From positions 1 to 64,000 of the forward strand of contig NZ_JAFVME010000006.1 of NCBI RefSeq assembly GCF_018492665.1: a stretch of DNA of 64,000 bases. The letters run 5' to 3'. Source of the DNA: Pedobacter sp. B4-66 (GTDB taxonomy: Bacteria; Bacteroidota; Bacteroidia; Sphingobacteriales; Sphingobacteriaceae). The position numbers and the translations under genes are program-made. The notes beneath the pieces were generated by a model that was given only the letters and a program-made list of their open reading frames with translations, was not told the origin of the DNA and made no database searches. This document shows, one piece after another, positions 1 through 8,224 of the stretch (position 1 is the first letter of the stretch; each line of letters begins with the position of its first letter).

Positions 1-27
1 GGGCGGTCGAAGAAGCGAAGGAGTTGA
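1..27 (+). CDS. C-terminal tail of an upstream gene (partial)
   Basis: Frame 1 reads GRSKKRRS followed by TGA at 25-27, and a strong hairpin terminator follows 11 bases later. A short, highly basic, Ser/Arg/Lys-rich tail is common at the end of RNA-binding enzymes such as ribonuclease R, but nine codons cannot identify the gene. The other two frames run on through the terminator and AT-rich DNA, which makes them less likely. Confidence 0.4.
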   Translation, partial: GRSKKRRS

Positions 28-38
28 AGAACCCAAAA

Positions 39-80
39 AAAGTGGTAATGAAAATTATCATTACCACTTTCTATGTTTTT
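39..80 (+). terminator. Rho-independent terminator of the upstream gene
   Basis: AAAGTGGTAATG (39-50) pairs perfectly with CATTACCACTTT (59-70) around an 8-base loop, followed by a T-rich run at 71-81. It lies just after the TGA at 25-27, so it probably ends the gene entering from the left. Confidence 0.8.
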
Positions 81-117
81 TCAAGACTAGGCTATCAGAA
101 CAAGACAACCCATATAG

Positions 118-146
118 ATGTATATACTTATATAGTATATATACAT
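118..146. repeat. AT-rich imperfect inverted repeat
   Basis: ATGTATATAC (118-127) faces GTATATATACAT (135-146), giving an imperfect inverted repeat made almost wholly of TA steps. It sits between two terminators that point toward each other. No gene overlaps it and no function is evident. Confidence 0.35.
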
Positions 147-171
147 ACTACCCAACGAAGAGCGAAATGTA

Positions 172-221
172 TATAAACAAGAAAACGGAGACTCGCTTCT
201 TTCGATTTGAGTTCTCCGTTT
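172..221 (-). terminator. Hairpin terminator for a minus-strand transcript
   Basis: Read on the minus strand, AAACGGAGA (221-213) pairs with TCTCCGTTT (191-183); the stem extends inward by CTC/GAG after one bulged base and is followed by a TTCTTGTTT tract. This suggests that something in 230-560 is transcribed on the minus strand, although no convincing gene lies there. Confidence 0.6.
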
Positions 222-229
222 CCACCTTT

Positions 230-560
230 TTACCGCCATAGCTATAAAAAGGCACCAATTCTTCTTTTACTTTACCATTTCGTAGTATTCTTAGTTTTCA
301 CAAACTTCGAACCCCGTCTAAGTTATCTCTTTGTGAATCATCCCGTAGGCTTCTTCAGCTGAAATACGTCTGTCTTGATGCAGTCCACATACCTTTGCGC
401 TGGGCTCCGGTAATCTTAAATCTCGTGTTCTCTGTCTCCTTTGAACTTCGAGTTTTTATTTACTGATCTTCGAAATTTCCAGAATCTTTTTGCCCTTAAG
501 CTAAGTTTTCTTTTTGGAATTTCTTCAGACTGTCAAAGTACTTCGTAATTGATAGATCTA
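230..560 (-). other. Minus-strand region of unknown nature: decayed gene or structured RNA
   Basis: No intact ORF covers this stretch, yet it is bounded on its minus-strand 3' side by a terminator (172-221). One minus frame keeps 45 codons open up to TAG at about 322-324 and ends with protein-like residues (ISAEEAYGMIHKEIT), but has no start codon. A second frame upstream gives another protein-like stretch (YFDSLKKFQKENLA) interrupted by stops. This could be a small gene broken by frameshifts or a non-coding RNA of roughly 350 nt. I see no hallmark of RNase P RNA, tmRNA or SRP RNA. Confidence 0.25.
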
Positions 561-605
561 ATTTACATACTTAAATCATTGAAAACAAGTAAAATGTGAT
601 ATTTT

Positions 606-692
606 TTATTAACAACCAGCCAACACCCTATCAACAACTTATTAACAGCAAAAACACGTCTTATCAACATGTTTTTAACATAATTACCAACA
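606..692 (+). repeat. 11-bp phased array of DnaA-box-like 9-mers
   Basis: TTATTAACA occurs at 606-614 and 639-647, CTATCAACA at 628-636 and TTATCAACA at 661-669, with TTTTTAACA at 672-680. The first four starts are 22, 11 and 22 bases apart. The AACA core recurs at 611, 622, 633, 644, 666, 677 and 689, almost exactly one helical turn apart. TTATCAACA differs from the DnaA consensus TTATCCACA at one base. The flank on the left (540-610) is very AT-rich. It could be part of a replication origin or another phased protein-binding array. The identity is inference; the phasing is directly visible. Confidence 0.5.
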
Positions 693-830
693 AACACCAA
701 AACAAAACACATCTGTAATTCAGTATTTTACAAAAAAGAAAAACAATCAATGTGAACATCATCATTTTAAGTTACCATCTGCTTTTCAAATCAATTTGGA
801 ATCATGATATTTATTAAATAAAATTAAAGC

Positions 831-2471
831 ATGAACATGTTACGCCCCCTCCCTATTGTATCTTTTTTGCTTTTGGGCTTACTATACTTAAGTAGTTGCA
901 ACCAATCAGAAAAAAAGGCTCCCAAAATCACAAAAGACTCATTAAAAAGACGTTCCATAAAAGAGTGGAACAAGACAATCCCCGGAAACTTCAATTCCGA
1001 ACAGGAACTTTTCTTTGATACACTCCAAATAGAATCATTCATTACAGCGCATCCGCAACTGGAAGAATACGCTCCCTCCATCCGTAAATTTTACAATAGC
1101 AGGCATTTTGCCTTTGCATGGTACAACAAAAATGGATTAATAGAACAAGCTGGTAACCTCACCGATAGGGTTAAAAACCTAAAAGATGAAGGGATAAATA
1201 AAGATGTACCATATCGTGCTTCACTGGATTCGATGATTTATGCCAAACAAACTAAAAAACCAGACATTAATCTGGAACTGATGCTTACTGCCCAGTATTT
1301 TGTTTTCGCTAAATTGGCATGGGAAGGCATGGATGCTTCTATTAGTAAATCTGCCGAATGGTTTCTTCCACGTAAAAAAATTGCATACGATGTGTACTTA
1401 GATAGCATGATTAAAGCTCCTGCTAAATTCGCAGGCACAACGGTTGCTCCTGTTTACAGGCAGTATGATCTCCTGAAAAACTTCCTGATTAAATACAGAG
1501 ACCTCGAACAAAAGGATAGCTGGCAACCTATTGTGGCTGATAAAAAATCATATAAACCGGGTGATTCTTCTGAGGTATTTGCAAAAATCAAAACACGACT
1601 GTTTAAACTGGAGGATTTTAAAGGAGACACCACCAATACGCACTATGATGACGAGCTTCTGGCAGCTGTGAAACAATTTCAAGAAAGAAATGGAATGAGC
1701 TCAGATGGTTCTATTGGACCAGGCACATTAACAGAACTAAATGCCTCATTAAAAAAACGAATCAGGCAGATCTTGGTAAACATGGAGCGTAGCAGATGGT
1801 TGCCTGTAAAAGTAGATTCAAGCTATCTTGCGGTAAATATCCCAGAATTTAAACTACATGTTTACCATTCAGACAGTTTGTTGTGGAGTGGAAATGTTGT
1901 GGTTGGTCAATCTCTGCATAAAACGGTTATCTTTTCGGGAAACATGAAATATGTGGTATTTAGCCCATATTGGAATGTCCCAACCAGCATAGTTCGCAAT
2001 GAAATTTTACCTGCCATGCGACGCAATAAAAACTACATTAGCACACATCAAATGGAAATAACTGGCTATAGCGGTGGTTTGCCGGTAGTACGACAAAAAC
2101 CAGGTCCTAAAAACTCTTTAGGACTTATAAAGTTCTTATTCCCTAATAGTTACGACATTTACCTCCATGACACTCCTGCTAAATCACTATTTGGAGAATC
2201 CTCAAGAGCATTTAGCCACGGATGTATAAGGGTAGAAAACCCCGCAAAACTCGCAGAATTTCTGCTTAAGGATAGTAAAGGTTGGGATGCTACTAAAATA
2301 AAAAAGGCTATGAACTCGGGCAAAGAGCAATATGTTACGCTTAAAAAGAAAGTTCCTGTTTATATAGCTTATTTTACGGCCTTCACAGACCGTAATAACC
2401 GCCTAAATTTCCGAAAAGATATTTATAGCAGAGATGAGCCATTGGCCAATATGCTGCTTAAAGAAGAATAA
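831..2471 (+). CDS. L,D-transpeptidase, YcbB/LdtD type, lipoprotein
   Basis: Probable periplasmic enzyme making 3-3 cross-links in peptidoglycan or anchoring proteins to it. The N-terminus is a lipoprotein signal with lipobox LSSC near residue 23. A scaffold domain follows, then a peptidoglycan-binding segment (AVKQFQERNGMSSDGSIGPGT, residues about 278-298), then the YkuD catalytic domain. The catalytic signature is complete: His in YLHDT, then SHGCIR at residues 462-467 with nucleophile Cys465. Length (546 aa) fits the YcbB group. Met3 is an alternative start. It stands alone, closed by the terminator at 2551-2581. Confidence 0.93.
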   Translation: MNMLRPLPIVSFLLLGLLYLSSCNQSEKKAPKITKDSLKRRSIKEWNKTIPGNFNSEQELFFDTLQIESFITAHPQLEEYAPSIRKFYNSRHFAFAWYNKNGLIEQAGNLTDRVKNLKDEGINKDVPYRASLDSMIYAKQTKKPDINLELMLTAQYFVFAKLAWEGMDASISKSAEWFLPRKKIAYDVYLDSMIKAPAKFAGTTVAPVYRQYDLLKNFLIKYRDLEQKDSWQPIVADKKSYKPGDSSEVFAKIKTRLFKLEDFKGDTTNTHYDDELLAAVKQFQERNGMSSDGSIGPGTLTELNASLKKRIRQILVNMERSRWLPVKVDSSYLAVNIPEFKLHVYHSDSLLWSGNVVVGQSLHKTVIFSGNMKYVVFSPYWNVPTSIVRNEILPAMRRNKNYISTHQMEITGYSGGLPVVRQKPGPKNSLGLIKFLFPNSYDIYLHDTPAKSLFGESSRAFSHGCIRVENPAKLAEFLLKDSKGWDATKIKKAMNSGKEQYVTLKKKVPVYIAYFTAFTDRNNRLNFRKDIYSRDEPLANMLLKEE

Positions 2472-2550
2472 TTATAATTTTTCTTAATCCTGCTGTAGCG
2501 ATTTCCCAACTAGCCTCGTTTAGGTATTGAGAGCGTTAATTTAGATTCGG

Positions 2551-2581
2551 GGTCGGCTCATGTGAGCCGGCCTTGTTTTTT
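2551..2581 (+). terminator. Terminator of the L,D-transpeptidase gene
   Basis: GGTCGGCTCA (2551-2560) pairs with TGAGCCGGCC (2563-2572), forming a GC-rich stem followed by TTGTTTTTT. It closes the upstream gene, so the DUF4397 gene beyond it should have its own promoter. Confidence 0.8.
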
Positions 2582-2624
2582 ACTGAATTACGAACTCTCA
2601 ATTACTAACCCTAAACCAAAACTT

Positions 2625-3347
2625 ATGGCGACTAAATCCTTTACTAAAAGCTCTTACTCAAACTCCTTTGTAATTTGCATTATTGCTATTGTTATACTGC
2701 TTTTAACTTTACTGATGCAGTCCTGCAAAAATAATGACCCAGCTCCAGAGTCTCGTCTAACTCTACTGAGCGTTACTAACGCCTCACCAACATTAGCTAC
2801 TTATAATTTCTACTTGAATAGTACTAAAGTACATAATGGAGCCCTTCCTTTTGGAGGCGGAATACCTTATATACGCTTAAATCCAGGAATATTTGCAGCT
2901 AAACTTACTACCGAAAGCAGCACTGAAAGCTTACTTTCAGAAAGTTTAACGCTTGAAAATGGCAATGCCTACTCCTTGTTCGTTATTGGAAAAGGTACGG
3001 CACTTGATTACCTTCTTATCACTGATGAGATTAAAACACCAGGAGATGATAAAGCACGTGTAAGGTTTATTAATTTATCACCAGATGCCCCTGCACTTAA
3101 TATAGCAACCAAAGATGGTGTTGCTATAGCTACCGACAAAGCTTTTAAAGCTGTAAGTGAATTTGTTGAAATTCCTGCCAAGGTTTATACTTTCGAAATT
3201 AAAGATAAAGCTACAGGTGCTCTTAAAACAGAAATTAAAGATTTCGACATTAAGAAAGGTAAAATTTATACCATTATCTCAAGGGGTATGCTTACTCCAA
3301 CCGGAACAGAACATCCTTTTAGCGGACAAATTACCGTAGTACAATAA
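2625..3347 (+). CDS. DUF4397-like lipoprotein
   Basis: Secreted lipoprotein of 240 aa with no known enzymatic role. I chose the ATG at 2625 because the upstream Met at 2562 lies inside the terminator and precedes a segment with no signal character. From 2625 the protein starts MATKSF, then a long hydrophobic helix and lipobox MQSC. The rest is two Ig-like beta segments, including VRFINLSPDAPALNIA, typical of DUF4397 proteins, which are common surface lipoproteins in Bacteroidota. The family call rests on that motif and the overall pattern. Confidence 0.75.
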   Translation: MATKSFTKSSYSNSFVICIIAIVILLLTLLMQSCKNNDPAPESRLTLLSVTNASPTLATYNFYLNSTKVHNGALPFGGGIPYIRLNPGIFAAKLTTESSTESLLSESLTLENGNAYSLFVIGKGTALDYLLITDEIKTPGDDKARVRFINLSPDAPALNIATKDGVAIATDKAFKAVSEFVEIPAKVYTFEIKDKATGALKTEIKDFDIKKGKIYTIISRGMLTPTGTEHPFSGQITVVQ

Positions 3348-3351
3348 CACC

Positions 3352-3801
3352 CTACATCTCCTCCCTCTCAATGGCGGCTATTTTTTCTAATCGTTTAACA
3401 TGTCGTTCCTCGTTAGAAAAAATAGCCTTGAGAAACGCCCTCACAATATCTTTGGCTAATTCGATGCCTATAACGCGCTCACCAATGCATAAAACATTAA
3501 CATCATCATGCTCTACAGATTGATGCGCTGAATAGGTATCATGACAAACACCTGCCCTAATACCCTTAAATTTATTTGCAGCAATACTAACTCCTACTGA
3601 GCTACCACACACCAAAATCCCCCTATCACCTTCATTATTAAGTAATGCACGAGCTACATGTGTGGCGTGATCAGGATAGTCGCTTGGTGCATGAGTATGC
3701 GTACCCTTATCAATTACCTCATATCCCTCATCAAGCAACATTTTTACCAATATGGTTTTGTAAGTAAAACCCGCATGATCTGATCCGATTACTACTTTCA
3801 T
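3352..3801 (-). CDS. rpiB: Ribose 5-phosphate isomerase B
   Basis: Cytoplasmic isomerase interconverting ribose 5-phosphate and ribulose 5-phosphate in the pentose phosphate pathway. It begins with the family signature MKVVIGSDHAGF (substrate-binding Asp8-His9). Cys65 in GILVCGSS is at the position of the catalytic cysteine, followed by GVSIAANKFKGIRA, and the conserved HDTYSA...EHDDVNVLC stretch is present. The usual GTG after the cysteine is GSS here, a modest departure. At 149 aa the length is normal. It ends 4 bp from the DUF4397 gene on the other strand. Confidence 0.93.
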   Translation of the reverse strand: MKVVIGSDHAGFTYKTILVKMLLDEGYEVIDKGTHTHAPSDYPDHATHVARALLNNEGDRGILVCGSSVGVSIAANKFKGIRAGVCHDTYSAHQSVEHDDVNVLCIGERVIGIELAKDIVRAFLKAIFSNEERHVKRLEKIAAIEREEM

Positions 3802-3829
3802 AACTTAATGTGTTTTATAAATTCAGGTT

Positions 3830-6124
3830 TTATTTCTTTGATTCTAATTCTTCTACGGTAAATGCTTTTTGTCTGCTTTTAAATTTCTGGCGAACACTTA
3901 CTACATCTTTAACATCTACTTTCCCTGCATTGTTTTGCCACGAGCTTCTAATAAAGCTTAATAATTGCGCAATATCTTCGTCAGAAATCTCTTCGCTATG
4001 GCCTATTCCAGGCATATCACCTGCAATTTCCGGTGCCTGATAAACATGACCATTAACATTTACTGGCCCAGTTAATCCAAACAAAACAATTGACAGCAAG
4101 GTGTTTTTGTCGCCATTTACCCATTGCGACTTATTTAAAGGAGGAGCTAAAGATGCTACCCCATTTCCATCGGCTGAGTGGCAGGTCTGACAGGTTGATA
4201 AGAATAGCGCCGACCCCTTAGGATATTGCTTAGCAAGCACCTTTGGGTCACGATTCTTTTGAGCGTTATTATAGGCCGTAATTACACTTTGCAATTGCTT
4301 GTTTATTCTCAAGTTTGTATCTGGCTCAAACTTAGCTATCGTTTCTTTAAAGCTTTCCTCGCGATAGGCTAAATTGCTAATCACAGCGTCAGACACAAAG
4401 TTACTATTAGGATATTTTTCAACCAGATTTACCAATAGCTCATCAGCCGACTTTTCATTAAATGGCTTAATATACCTGGCCAGAAATGCTACATAAGGAG
4501 CTGCAAGCTCATCGTTATTTGCAACAATTTCATTTAGTGCTTTTATGTAATACCTGTAAGAACTCTGATTAATTACAGATGGAAGCACTGCTAATGTTTG
4601 CATACGTATTGGCCAATCGGTGTTTTTCAACAGCACCAATACTTCGTTAGTTTCTAAAGCATTAAGTCCTTCCAACGTCCATAAAGCATGAATTACCTGC
4701 AAAGGATTGCTTGTTTGCTTTAAAACCGATTTTAAAAGAGGAATTGCCTGTTTGTATTTTCCGTCTATCAGCGTTTGCTGAGCCATATCTCTTATAAAGC
4801 CATTTGAATTCCCCAAAAGCTCTACCAGCTTAGTAGGATCATTAGGAATATTTGTAAAAACTGTTGTTTTTCCTTTAGGAACTACCTTATAAATTCTACC
4901 ACAGTTTAAAGGCTGTGTTAAGTTTCTGGTTTTAATTTGCCCCGACAGATAAGGTGTTACATAAGTTTTATGCTGTATTATACCTCGGTACATATCAATA
5001 ACATATAAAGCGCCATCGGGGCCGTTATATAAACTAACCGGTCTGAACCTTTCGTCGACACTAGCCAAAAACTCCTTGCCCTTATATGCTTGCTCTCCTT
5101 TTACAACGTATCCGTTTTCGGTTAAAACATCTCTTTTAATTAAATTTGCTGATGGTTCAGCTACAAATGCATTAAAATCAAAAGCACTACCAAACAAATC
5201 TCCGCGGTATATTAGAGGGCTACATGCTGCTGTAAAGTTCACTAATTTTAAACTATCGTCTAAAATACCAGCCGAATAACCTCTGTTTACACCAGGAGTA
5301 GGCCTAATTGGGTACACTCTATTATTTGGCACTGTTCTTTCCGAAAAGCCATCTACTCCCCTTTGGTTCTTATTGGCAGAGCCGAAACCAGGAGTAAAAT
5401 AATCACTTATTACATTTGATGAATTATCATTGTAGTATAACCGTCCGTAATTATCCTGACTAACACCCCATTGTCCTCTAAAATGCGTGTTTTCAATTAA
5501 CCACTTATCACCTTTCTTTCTGTATCTCTTGCTTGATTTTGCGTTATAAATCCAATTATCCAATGCTCTTAACAACCCATTTGGCTGATGCTCTACATTA
5601 CCTTCACCTGCATATTTATCATCTACAAGTGTTCTTTTTACTGGCTTATCGTTTTTAAGCTCATAGTACCATAAGTTTGGTGGTTCTGCAACCAGAATAC
5701 CATCTTCAATTAAACAAATGGCTCTAGGCAATACCAACGAATCAATCACCAGTTTACGTTCATCAGCAACACCATCCTTATTTTTGTCTTCCAGAATAAT
5801 GATTTTTCCGGTAGGCTTATCCTCACCGGTACCAAGCGTATCTGGCATATATCCATTCATTTCTACTACCCACATGCGGCCTTTATTATCAAATGACATC
5901 GCAACCGGTGTTGTTACCATTGGTTCTGCCGCTATCAATTCCACTTCAAAACCATCTTCGACCACCATTTTACTGATGGCCTCATCGGCAGGAACCACAG
6001 GCGCCAGATTAAAATCTATAGGCTTATTTGAGGTAGATGTATTGGTAGTAGCTTTCTTGTAACTCTGACATTGATATAAAGAAAAAACAATAAGTGCTAA
6101 GAATATGTATATGTAAACTTTCAT
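3830..6124 (-). CDS. Lipoprotein with propeller-like sensor/dehydrogenase domain, HEAT-like repeats and C-terminal cytochrome c
   Basis: A 764-aa exported lipoprotein (lipobox LYQC near residue 19). Residues about 45-430 resemble the PQQ-glucose-dehydrogenase-like propeller domains of PVC-type heme-binding proteins (repeats such as NKGRMWVVEMNGY and GPDGALYVIDMYRG). About 430-620 looks like helical HEAT repeats. The C-terminus is a class I cytochrome c with CQTCH, Cys645, Cys648 and His649, and a downstream Met-containing segment (GDMPGIGH). Such proteins are thought to act in periplasmic oxidation of sugars or similar substrates; the substrate is unknown. It is 28 bp upstream of rpiB on the same strand. 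Confidence 0.85.
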   Translation of the reverse strand: MKVYIYIFLALIVFSLYQCQSYKKATTNTSTSNKPIDFNLAPVVPADEAISKMVVEDGFEVELIAAEPMVTTPVAMSFDNKGRMWVVEMNGYMPDTLGTGEDKPTGKIIILEDKNKDGVADERKLVIDSLVLPRAICLIEDGILVAEPPNLWYYELKNDKPVKRTLVDDKYAGEGNVEHQPNGLLRALDNWIYNAKSSKRYRKKGDKWLIENTHFRGQWGVSQDNYGRLYYNDNSSNVISDYFTPGFGSANKNQRGVDGFSERTVPNNRVYPIRPTPGVNRGYSAGILDDSLKLVNFTAACSPLIYRGDLFGSAFDFNAFVAEPSANLIKRDVLTENGYVVKGEQAYKGKEFLASVDERFRPVSLYNGPDGALYVIDMYRGIIQHKTYVTPYLSGQIKTRNLTQPLNCGRIYKVVPKGKTTVFTNIPNDPTKLVELLGNSNGFIRDMAQQTLIDGKYKQAIPLLKSVLKQTSNPLQVIHALWTLEGLNALETNEVLVLLKNTDWPIRMQTLAVLPSVINQSSYRYYIKALNEIVANNDELAAPYVAFLARYIKPFNEKSADELLVNLVEKYPNSNFVSDAVISNLAYREESFKETIAKFEPDTNLRINKQLQSVITAYNNAQKNRDPKVLAKQYPKGSALFLSTCQTCHSADGNGVASLAPPLNKSQWVNGDKNTLLSIVLFGLTGPVNVNGHVYQAPEIAGDMPGIGHSEEISDEDIAQLLSFIRSSWQNNAGKVDVKDVVSVRQKFKSRQKAFTVEELESKK

Positions 6125-6148
6125 AATAAGGATAAAACGCGCTGATAG

Positions 6149-7615
6149 TTAACTGTTTTTAGAAGGAATCTGTTGAAGTACTTTTAGTAAATAGCCCCAA
6201 AATTTCTGTACTGAAGAAATCTGTACTTTTTCATCTGGAGAATGTGCACCGTGGATTGTCGGCCCAAAAGAAATCATATCCATACCTGGAAGATGAGCGC
6301 CTAAAATACCACACTCTAAACCTGCATGGCAGGCATTAACATTAGGTTCCGAATTAAAACTTGTTCTGTACAAATCTGCCATTAGCTCTAATATTGCCGA
6401 GTCAGCATTAGGTTTCCAACCAGGATAGTCTCCACTGCGCGAAACATCACAGCCAATAATTTCAAGTGAAGCTCCAACCGCAAGCGCAACATCTCTTTTG
6501 GTGCTTTCTACACTGCTACGTTGTAGCGATTGAGTAACAAATTCTCCATTTCCAATAATAACCCTTGCCAAATTAGAAGAGGCTTCAACAAGATCTGCAA
6601 TATCAGGGCTCATTCTAAAAACCCCATTAGGTAGTGCGTAAATTGCGTTAACAATCTTGGTAAAGTCAGCCTCCTCCATTACAAAGCCTGGCAGCTCTGT
6701 TTCTGTTGCAGAAATAATTAATGAAGGTTCAATGGCATGGTATTCTGCATCAATAATTGAGGCAAAGCTTTTTATAAATGAGCTAAACTTTTCTTTCTGA
6801 GTATTTTCTATAACTATTACAGCTTTTGATTCTCTCGGAATTGCATTTCTTAAACTTCCGCCATCTACAGAACTCAATTGAACACCTATTTCTTTATTAG
6901 CTTCATAAAGCAATCTGTTCATTAATTTATTCGCATTGGCTCTTCCTTTATGAATATCCATTCCGGAGTGTCCGCCAAGTAAACCCTTTATAGATATTTG
7001 GTATGCTATTTTATTGCCTGATAGCTGCTTTTGTTTATAGCTATAGATTGTATTTGTATCTATACCTCCGGCACAGCCGATAGTTAGTTCATCATCTTCT
7101 TCAGTATCCAGATTAAGTAAAATAGTGCCAGATAGGTTAGTTGGATCAAGCTCCTTTGCTCCTGTCATCCCCGTTTCTTCATCAATTGTAAACAAAGCTT
7201 CTATTGCCGGGTGAGCAATATCTGAAGAAGCAAGAACACTCATAATAGTAGCTACGCCAATGCCATTATCGGCGCCTAAAGTAGTCCCTTTTGCTTGTAC
7301 CCAATCACCATCTACATACATTTCTATGCCTTGGGTATCGAAATTAAAAACGGTATCACCATTCTTTTGGTGAACCATATCAAGATGCGACTGAAGTATT
7401 ATGGTTTGCTTATTTTCCATACCCGCTGTTGCCGGCTTTTTAATAACCACATTACCGATATGATCTTCTACAGTTTCCAATCCAAGGCCTTTACCGAAAT
7501 CGACCATAAACTGTATTACCCTTTGTTCTTTTTTCGAAGCACGAGGTATCGCATTTAAACTGATAAAATTATTCCAAAGCGCTGCAGGCTCTAAATTTTC
7601 AACTTTCATTCCCAT
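6149..7615 (-). CDS. pepD: Aminoacyl-histidine dipeptidase (M20 family peptidase D)
   Basis: Zinc-dependent cytosolic dipeptidase of the M20 family that cleaves Xaa-His and other dipeptides. All expected motifs are visible: SHLDMV (His77, Asp79), GADNGIG (Asp116), DEETGMTG (Glu146-Glu147), LNLDTE, and the lid-domain motif GLLGGHSG. A C-terminal metal-binding His lies in GPTIHGAHSPDEKV. At 488 aa the length matches the family. Met3 is an equally good start. A consensus promoter sits immediately upstream inside an inverted repeat (7619-7662). Confidence 0.93.
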   Translation of the reverse strand: MGMKVENLEPAALWNNFISLNAIPRASKKEQRVIQFMVDFGKGLGLETVEDHIGNVVIKKPATAGMENKQTIILQSHLDMVHQKNGDTVFNFDTQGIEMYVDGDWVQAKGTTLGADNGIGVATIMSVLASSDIAHPAIEALFTIDEETGMTGAKELDPTNLSGTILLNLDTEEDDELTIGCAGGIDTNTIYSYKQKQLSGNKIAYQISIKGLLGGHSGMDIHKGRANANKLMNRLLYEANKEIGVQLSSVDGGSLRNAIPRESKAVIVIENTQKEKFSSFIKSFASIIDAEYHAIEPSLIISATETELPGFVMEEADFTKIVNAIYALPNGVFRMSPDIADLVEASSNLARVIIGNGEFVTQSLQRSSVESTKRDVALAVGASLEIIGCDVSRSGDYPGWKPNADSAILELMADLYRTSFNSEPNVNACHAGLECGILGAHLPGMDMISFGPTIHGAHSPDEKVQISSVQKFWGYLLKVLQQIPSKNS

Positions 7616-7618
7616 CTC

Positions 7619-7662
7619 ATTTGTATGTAAACAAACTTAGAGAAAAGTTTTTACATACAAAT
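7619..7662. repeat. 13-bp perfect inverted repeat bracketing the pepD promoter
   Basis: ATTTGTATGTAAA (7619-7631) and TTTACATACAAAT (7650-7662) are exact inverted copies; an inner AAACTT/AAGTTT pair (7633-7638, 7645-7650) shares one base with the outer arm. The arms cover the -33 element and the likely transcription start, which suits an operator bound by a dimeric regulator. An RNA hairpin role is less likely if transcription starts within it. Confidence 0.55.
7632..7661 (-). promoter_or_regulatory. Bacteroidota-type promoter of pepD
   Basis: On the minus strand TTTG (7661-7658) and TAAGTTTG (7639-7632) are separated by 18 bases, close to the -33/-7 consensus TTTG-N19-TAnnTTTG. The predicted start of transcription would fall a few bases before the pepD ATG at 7615, giving a very short leader. 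Confidence 0.6.
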
Positions 7663-7723
7663 AGCGCTAATCTTTTATCATCTTATTGTTGCACAACACC
7701 TGTATTAGTATGATATTAGCGCT
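7663..7723. promoter_or_regulatory. Spaced inverted repeat AGCGCTAAT / ATTAGCGCT
   Basis: AGCGCTAAT at 7663-7671 is repeated in inverted orientation at 7715-7723, 43 bases apart, in the divergent spacer between pepD and the redoxin gene. Each half also contains the palindrome AGCGCT. This may be a regulator site shared by both genes; no regulator can be named. Confidence 0.3.
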
Positions 7724-7741
7724 TTCTATTAAGAACGCCAT

Positions 7742-8224
7742 ATGAAAAAAATACTATTCTCGTTAATACTTTGTGCATTTTCTACGATTGCTTTTTCGCA
7801 AACACTTACGCCTGGCAGCGCATTACCTGCAGCTGTTTTCTATAAAACTGATGGAAATTCCTATTCAACAAATCAGATTCCTAAAGGGAAAAAAGCTTTA
7901 CTGATGTTCTTTGATGCAACTTGTGAGCACTGCCAAAGAACAGCTGCAAATATGTCGAAAAGAACCAAAGAACTAACAGGAGTTAATATTTATATGATTA
8001 CTCAGGATGAGCAACGTTCTATAGATTATTTCTTTACCAAGTTCGGCAAACCATTACAGGCTTTAAAGAATGTTACAATTTTACAAGATAAAGATCGCGT
8101 ATTCATTCCGTTGTTTCACCCAAAACAATACCCGTCACTATATCTTTACGACACAACTAAGAAACTTACATTTTACTCTAGCAATGAAAAGGACTTACAA
8201 AAGTTCTTCGACCTGATGAAGTAA
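7742..8224 (+). CDS. Secreted thioredoxin-like protein (redoxin/TlpA type)
   Basis: A 160-aa exported protein: the signal peptide ends around AFSQ (residue 20), then a thioredoxin fold with the redox motif CEHC at about residues 61-64 in the context FFDATCEHCQRTA. The helix and beta-strand order fits AhpC/TSA-TlpA redoxins, which reduce periplasmic disulfides or support cytochrome assembly. The expected cis-proline is probably in PKQYPSLYLY. The last 30 bp overlap the DUF3050 gene tail to tail. The substrate is unknown. Confidence 0.8.
   Translation: MKKILFSLILCAFSTIAFSQTLTPGSALPAAVFYKTDGNSYSTNQIPKGKKALLMFFDATCEHCQRTAANMSKRTKELTGVNIYMITQDEQRSIDYFFTKFGKPLQALKNVTILQDKDRVFIPLFHPKQYPSLYLYDTTKKLTFYSSNEKDLQKFFDLMK

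Noticed and set aside
300..320. TTCGAA sequence resembling a tRNA T-loop
   Set aside because: No flanking T-stem pairing and no tRNA cloverleaf on either strand.
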